Shown: in pieces, positions 7,715 through 10,254 of the stretch
Position numbering within the stretch: position 1 is the first letter of the stretch
How the letters are laid out: every line of letters starts with the position of its first letter
Assembly (NCBI GenBank): GCA_031259645.1
Contig: JAIRLC010000055.1
Span: 1 to 10,254 of the forward strand
From: Prevotellaceae bacterium
Lineage (GTDB): Bacteria; Bacteroidota; Bacteroidia; Bacteroidales; UBA932
Direction of reading: 5' to 3'
Length of the DNA: 10,254 nucleotides
Notes under the pieces: model-generated
Told to the model about the DNA's origin: nothing
The model's input: only the letters and a program-made list of their open reading frames with translations
Database searches by the model: none
Program-made: the position numbers and the translations under genes

Positions 7715-8588
7715 TCTGCTTCCCTTCTGTTGTCACACCGGCAGCTATCTTCTTAATTAAGCCCTGCAACACGTTTCCGGGGCCTAATTCGACGAACATT
7801 GCCGCGCCATCGGCTACCATGCGTTGTACGGTTTGCGTCCAGCGTACCGGTGCGGTGAGCTGCGCAATGAGGTTTTCCTTGATGGCATCAGGATCGGTAT
7901 AGGGTTTAGCGTCTACATTTTGGTAAACGGGGCACACGGGACTGTGTACGGCGGTTGCTTGAATGGCTGTTTCGAGTTCCGCACGCGCCGGTTCCATCAA
8001 GGGAGAGTGAAACGCGCCACCCACAGGCAATAACAACGCGCGTTTGGCGCCGGCGGACTTCAAGCGTCCACAGACTTCCTCAACCGCTTTCACCGCACCG
8101 GAAATCACCAACTGGCCGGGACAGTTATAATTGGCCGGGACAACCACGCCATCGACCGAAGCGCATATTTCTTCCACTTTCGCATCATCTAATCCCAGCA
8201 CAGCGGCCATGGTAGATGGTTCATATTCGCACGCTTTCTGCATGGCCAGCGCACGCGCCGACACCAACCGCAAGCCGTCTTCAAAGCTCATGGCGCCGGC
8301 CGACACCAACGCCGAAAATTCACCAAGCGAGTGACCGGCAACCATTTCCGGAGCAAAACCGGGCAACGATTTCGCTAAAATGACCGAGTGCAGAAAAATA
8401 GCCGGTTGTGTAACTTTCGTTTGTTTAAGATCGGCGTCGGTACCCGAAAACATCAAATCGGTAATGCGGAAGCCGAGGATTTCGTTCGCTTGCTCGAAAA
8501 GCGCTTTGGCTTGCGGCAGCGTGTCATACAACTCTTTTCCCATGCCCACGAATTGGGCGCCCTGTCCGGGGAATACGTAAACTTTCAT
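7704..8588 (-). CDS. fabD: Malonyl-CoA:acyl carrier protein transacylase
   Basis: A full-length 294-residue FabD, which moves malonyl from CoA to acyl carrier protein to supply the extender unit for type II fatty acid synthesis in the cytosol. The N-terminal VFPGQGAQFVGMG gives the oxyanion-hole glutamine; the nucleophile is Ser87 in GHSLGE (85-90); Arg112 in SARALAMQ binds the malonyl carboxylate; His194 in AFHSPLM is the catalytic partner; ELGPGNVLQGLIKK closes the fold. The conserved NYNCPGQLVISG stretch (153-164) is present. The gene stands alone, with no other fab genes adjacent. It is read from the ATG at 8588, under a strong -7 box shared as divergent control DNA with the tRNA gene. 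GC content is clearly higher than in the Abi gene (38 G/C in 60 at 8041-8100). Confidence 0.97.
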   Translation of the reverse strand: MKVYVFPGQGAQFVGMGKELYDTLPQAKALFEQANEILGFRITDLMFSGTDADLKQTKVTQPAIFLHSVILAKSLPGFAPEMVAGHSLGEFSALVSAGAMSFEDGLRLVSARALAMQKACEYEPSTMAAVLGLDDAKVEEICASVDGVVVPANYNCPGQLVISGAVKAVEEVCGRLKSAGAKRALLLPVGGAFHSPLMEPARAELETAIQATAVHSPVCPVYQNVDAKPYTDPDAIKENLIAQLTAPVRWTQTVQRMVADGAAMFVELGPGNVLQGLIKKIAAGVTTEGKQTIS

Positions 8589-8615
8589 AACATTTTCAAT
8601 TTATAATTTGCGGGG

Positions 8616-8644
8616 CAAAGATACAATTTTTTAAAATAACCAAA
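8616..8644 (-). promoter_or_regulatory. Putative fabD promoter
   Basis: On the minus strand TATCTTTG (8616-8623) matches the Bacteroidetes -7 consensus exactly. A TTTG lies upstream at 8641-8644 with 17 nt between, slightly shorter than the usual 19-21. Transcription would begin near 8609, leaving a leader of about 20 nt. Confidence 0.6.
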
Positions 8645-8651
8645 ATTTGAT

Positions 8652-8659
8652 TACCTTTG
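8652..8659 (+). promoter_or_regulatory. Putative promoter -7 box of the tRNA-Arg gene
   Basis: TACCTTTG is a perfect TAnnTTTG match 20 nt before the mature tRNA end. A start near 8666 would leave about 13 nt of 5' leader for RNase P. The -33 position holds only a T-run (8627-8632), and it lies inside the fabD promoter, so the two promoters interleave. Confidence 0.55.
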
Positions 8660-8678
8660 TGTCCTGAATTAATATTTT

Positions 8679-8752
8679 GGCCTCGTAGTTCAGTTGAATA
8701 GAACGTCAGATTCCGGTTCTGAAGGTCGGGGGTTTGAATCCCTCCGGGGTCA
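8679..8752 (+). tRNA. tRNA-Arg (anticodon CCG)
   Basis: A 74-nt sequence folds into a full cloverleaf. The acceptor stem is GGCCTCG (8679-8685) with CGGGGTC (8745-8751), including two G-U pairs. The D stem is GTTC/GAAC (GAAC at 8701-8704). The anticodon stem is TCAGA (8706-8710) with TCTGA (8718-8722) around TTCCGGT, which places CCG at 8713-8715 and reads the CGG arginine codon. The variable loop is AGGTC. The T stem is GGGGG (8728-8732) with CCCTC (8740-8744). The discriminator is A8752 and the CCA end is not encoded. Two normally invariant bases differ together: A at position 19 of the D loop and T at position 56 of the T loop. Confidence 0.95.
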
Positions 8753-8815
8753 CGCAAGAAAGTCCACCATACAAAGCAGGCGATGGAGGTCGGCCTGTAA
8801 TTTCGGGCGGGAAAA

Positions 8816-8839
8816 ATTTATCAAAAATTTTTGATAAAT
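8816..8839. repeat. Perfect 24-nt AT-rich palindrome, possible operator
   Basis: The half-site ATTTATCAAAAA (8816-8827) is followed directly by its exact reverse complement (8828-8839), with no spacer. Pairing stops at both outer flanks (A opposite A). It covers the TTTG that serves as the -33 box of the Abi promoter, so a dimeric repressor bound here would block that promoter. It could instead be the terminator of the tRNA transcript, but it lacks GC pairs and any loop. Confidence 0.6.
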
Positions 8840-8860
8840 AAAAAATATATACTATATTTG
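8830..8860 (+). promoter_or_regulatory. Promoter of the leader RNA and Abi gene
   Basis: TTTG (8830-8833), 19 nt, then TATATTTG (8853-8860) fits the Bacteroidetes consensus TTTG-N19-21-TAnnTTTG fully. Transcription should begin near 8866, which leaves about 60 nt before the Abi ATG and starts just before the GC hairpin. The -33 box is embedded in the 24-nt palindrome. Confidence 0.72.
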
Positions 8861-8865
8861 CAGCA

Positions 8866-8917
8866 CCAGTACCCGCCAAGCCTCTTTACAATGCTCAAAC
8901 AGGCGGGTCGTTTTATT
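8866..8917 (+). ncRNA. Structured leader / candidate small RNA of the AbiF system
   Basis: The expected transcript opens with a 7-bp stem, ACCCGCC (8871-8877) with GGCGGGT (8902-8908). It closes a 24-nt loop in which AGC (8879-8881) can pair with GCT (8893-8895). After the stem comes CGTTTTATTT, so the hairpin could also act as an intrinsic terminator and release a short RNA of about 50 nt. From established knowledge, a conserved RNA motif called abiF occurs just before Abi_2-family genes in several phyla, often with a terminator before the gene, and recent work describes such RNAs as antitoxins. Position, size and GC stem fit, but membership is inferred by layout and not by an alignment. It could also be an attenuator leader. 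Confidence 0.55.
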
Positions 8918-8926
8918 TAGAATACC

Positions 8927-9829
8927 ATGAAAATTAATTATTCCAAAACATGCACACTCCCACAGGATTTAATACCATTGTTAAAAAAACAAGGGTTAAT
9001 TATTCCCGACGAACAACGCGCAATTAATTACCTTACTAATATCGGATATTTCAGATTAGGCGCATATCTTTATCCTTTATTGAAAGACCCGAAAACCAAT
9101 CATACTTATAAAGATGGCGCAACATTCGACATGGCGCTCAATATGTACCGTTTCGACCGGAAATTGCGAATTTTGCTCTTTAACGAAATTGAAAAGATAG
9201 AGGTAGCTATCCGAAGTGCAATAAATAATTGGATAAGCGATGGACTATGCGATATTTTTTGGATAACAAACGCCGATTATTTTAATAGTCCGGCTATTTT
9301 TACCAAAACAATAACATTCATTCAATCGGAGATAAAAAAAACAAAAGAAGATTTTATCCTACATTTTCGTAATAAATATTCCAATCCTTACCCCCCGGCA
9401 TGGATGATTACAGAAATTATACCGTTGGGCGTACTATACAATATATACAACAACTTGAAAAGTAAAAAACTAAAAAAGAAAATCGCCAATTACTTCGGAC
9501 TCTCCCTACCCGCTTTCACTTCGTGGATGTTGATTTTATCCAATTTGAGAAATTTATGCGGACATCATGTAAGAATATGGAATAAGGAAATCTCTTTCGT
9601 TGCAATCGACCCTCAAAAACACACTTATCCGTGGATAGACAATTCCGCCACCGATATGAAGCGTATCTATTACCGCATTTGCATTATCAAATACCTGCTA
9701 TTTACTGTTTCGCCTAACAATTCAGTTACGCAAAAACTAAAATCATTGTTGGCGAAATACCCGGCTATTGACATTAAAGCCATGGGATTCCCCTCTAATT
9801 GGCAAAACGAGCCTTTGTGGCAATGTTAA
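8927..9829 (+). CDS. Abi_2 / AbiF-family HEPN protein (abortive infection)
   Basis: A complete 300-residue protein of the Abi_2 (PF07751; AbiD/AbiF-like) family. Typical segments appear in order: an opening region with INYLTNIGYFRLGAYLYPL (33-51), the FDRKLRILLFNEIEKIEVAIRSAI helix (76-99), PPAWMITEIIPLGVLYNIY (156-174), the signature LRNLCGHHVRIWN (207-219), and the closing MGFPSNWQNEPLW (286-298). Arg208 and His213 form an R-X4-H motif, the catalytic pair of HEPN ribonucleases. No signal peptide is present, so it acts in the cytosol. Such proteins stop phage spread by arresting the infected cell, probably through RNA cleavage; the target here is unknown. The ATG at 8927 is firm, as an in-frame TAG lies three codons before it, and there is no Shine-Dalgarno. 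Base use is AT-rich (15 G/C in 60 at 9301-9360), unlike fabD, which suggests transfer. Confidence 0.93.
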   Translation: MKINYSKTCTLPQDLIPLLKKQGLIIPDEQRAINYLTNIGYFRLGAYLYPLLKDPKTNHTYKDGATFDMALNMYRFDRKLRILLFNEIEKIEVAIRSAINNWISDGLCDIFWITNADYFNSPAIFTKTITFIQSEIKKTKEDFILHFRNKYSNPYPPAWMITEIIPLGVLYNIYNNLKSKKLKKKIANYFGLSLPAFTSWMLILSNLRNLCGHHVRIWNKEISFVAIDPQKHTYPWIDNSATDMKRIYYRICIIKYLLFTVSPNNSVTQKLKSLLAKYPAIDIKAMGFPSNWQNEPLWQC

Positions 9830-9953
9830 CATCACCGTAGCACGCATTTTTCGCAGGGGAAAGACAAGCTGGATAAAATTTAATACGAAAAATTTGAACA
9901 TCAGGCAGCAGGTTTTTTACCCTATGTGTTTGCAGTCAAAAAAATGATATTTT

Positions 9954-9985
9954 TTTGAAAATGACATTTTTTATTTATATCTTCG
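9954..9985 (+). promoter_or_regulatory. Promoter of the right-edge coiled-coil protein gene
   Basis: TTTG (9954-9957), 20 nt, then TATCTTCG (9978-9985) matches the Bacteroidetes promoter pattern with one substitution in the -7 box. A start near 9990 leaves about 30 nt of AT-rich leader before the ATG at 10022. The rest of the gap after the Abi gene (9830-9953) shows no clear gene or strong terminator. Confidence 0.6.
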
Positions 9986-10021
9986 TATCACCGATTTAAA
10001 GTAGAAAATTGTTTCATAGCT

Positions 10022-10254
10022 ATGAGAAAATTCGCTATTTCCCTATTTTTTCTATGGCTGCTGCCGGCAAGTTTCCTGTTTGCAAAAGGGGAGCTTGAAA
10101 CGTTATTGTCGCAACTCGACAGGGAAATAGCCCGCAAACATTTTTATGAACAGCAAAAAGAGCGCGAAATACAAGACCTGAGGCGGTTATTGCATATCAC
10201 GCCCTTGCAACCATTACAGGAATATAACCTTAATGATAAACTGGGACAGAAATA
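10022..10254 (+). CDS. Exported coiled-coil protein, N-terminal part (DUF6377-type regulator suspected)
   Basis: The frame runs from the ATG at 10022 through the window edge without a stop, giving 77 residues. Residues 1-21 are a signal peptide (MRKFAISLFFLWLLPASFLFA). Residues about 24-57 form a charged amphipathic helix or coiled coil (ELETLLSQLDREIARKHFY, then EQQKEREIQDLRRLL), followed by a Pro-containing linker and YNLNDKLGQK. The pattern of an exported protein opening with ELxxLLxxLDxxIxxxxxYxxxKExxIxxLRxxL recalls large Bacteroidetes regulators with TPR repeats, a membrane segment and a C-terminal DUF6377 domain. Only the start is visible, so this assignment is provisional. Confidence 0.68.
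   Translation, partial: MRKFAISLFFLWLLPASFLFAKGELETLLSQLDREIARKHFYEQQKEREIQDLRRLLHITPLQPLQEYNLNDKLGQK

Noticed and set aside
8777..8797. Hairpin CAGGC/GCCTG after the tRNA as its terminator.
   Set aside because: Only 5 bp with an 11-nt loop and no T-run after it; too weak to call.
8753..8926. Attachment site from integration into the tRNA 3' end.
   Set aside because: No second copy of the T-arm/acceptor sequence was seen to the right, and no integrase gene is present in the window.
1..10254. CRISPR array, insertion sequence or rRNA.
   Set aside because: No regularly spaced repeats, transposase signatures or rRNA segments were seen on either strand.

Overview
The window looks like a chromosomal segment from a member of Bacteroidota, probably order Bacteroidales. 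Four things point there: the gene order guaB, two SurA/PpiC-like proteins, OstA-like protein; promoters of the Bacteroidetes type (TAnnTTTG at -7, in the best cases with TTTG 19-20 nt upstream); almost no Shine-Dalgarno sequences; and a gene start at the right edge that resembles the large DUF6377-type regulators of this phylum. No species can be named from the sequence.

Layout. (1) 1-243, plus strand: the last 80 codons of a HEPN-domain protein, followed by two small hairpins that separate it from the converging operon. (2) 287-5918, minus strand: a tightly packed operon read guaB (IMP dehydrogenase), a PpiC/SurA-like lipoprotein, a two-parvulin SurA-like isomerase, then an OstA/LptA-like periplasmic protein. 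Gene junctions overlap or lie about 10 nt apart, so one nucleotide-synthesis enzyme is co-expressed with three outer-membrane biogenesis factors. A TACCTTTG box sits before guaB. (3) 5967-7353, minus strand: a YhcH/YjgK/YiaL protein and a TIGR01212 (YhcC-type) radical SAM protein 4 nt apart, the latter with a TTG start. (4) 7445-7714, plus strand: an 89-residue helical protein of unknown function, whose 3' end overlaps that of fabD. (5) 7704-8588, minus strand: fabD (malonyl-CoA:ACP transacylase). (6) 8679-8752, plus strand: tRNA-Arg(CCG), divergent from fabD, with interleaved promoters.

(7) 8816-9829, plus strand: the most interesting module, an Abi_2/AbiF-family HEPN protein with the R-X4-H ribonuclease motif. 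It is preceded by a promoter with correct -33/-7 spacing. A perfect 24-nt palindrome overlaps the -33 box. A short leader carries a 7-bp GC hairpin followed by a T-rich tract. This matches the layout of AbiF systems, in which a small structured RNA lies just before the abi gene. The gene is AT-rich against its neighbours and sits just behind a tRNA gene, which suggests horizontal acquisition. (8) 10022-10254, plus strand: the start of an exported coiled-coil protein, cut by the window edge, with its own TTTG-N20-TATCTTCG promoter.

Most of the window is housekeeping. The Abi module with its leader RNA, and an unusual compensated base change in the tRNA, are the parts that deserve attention.
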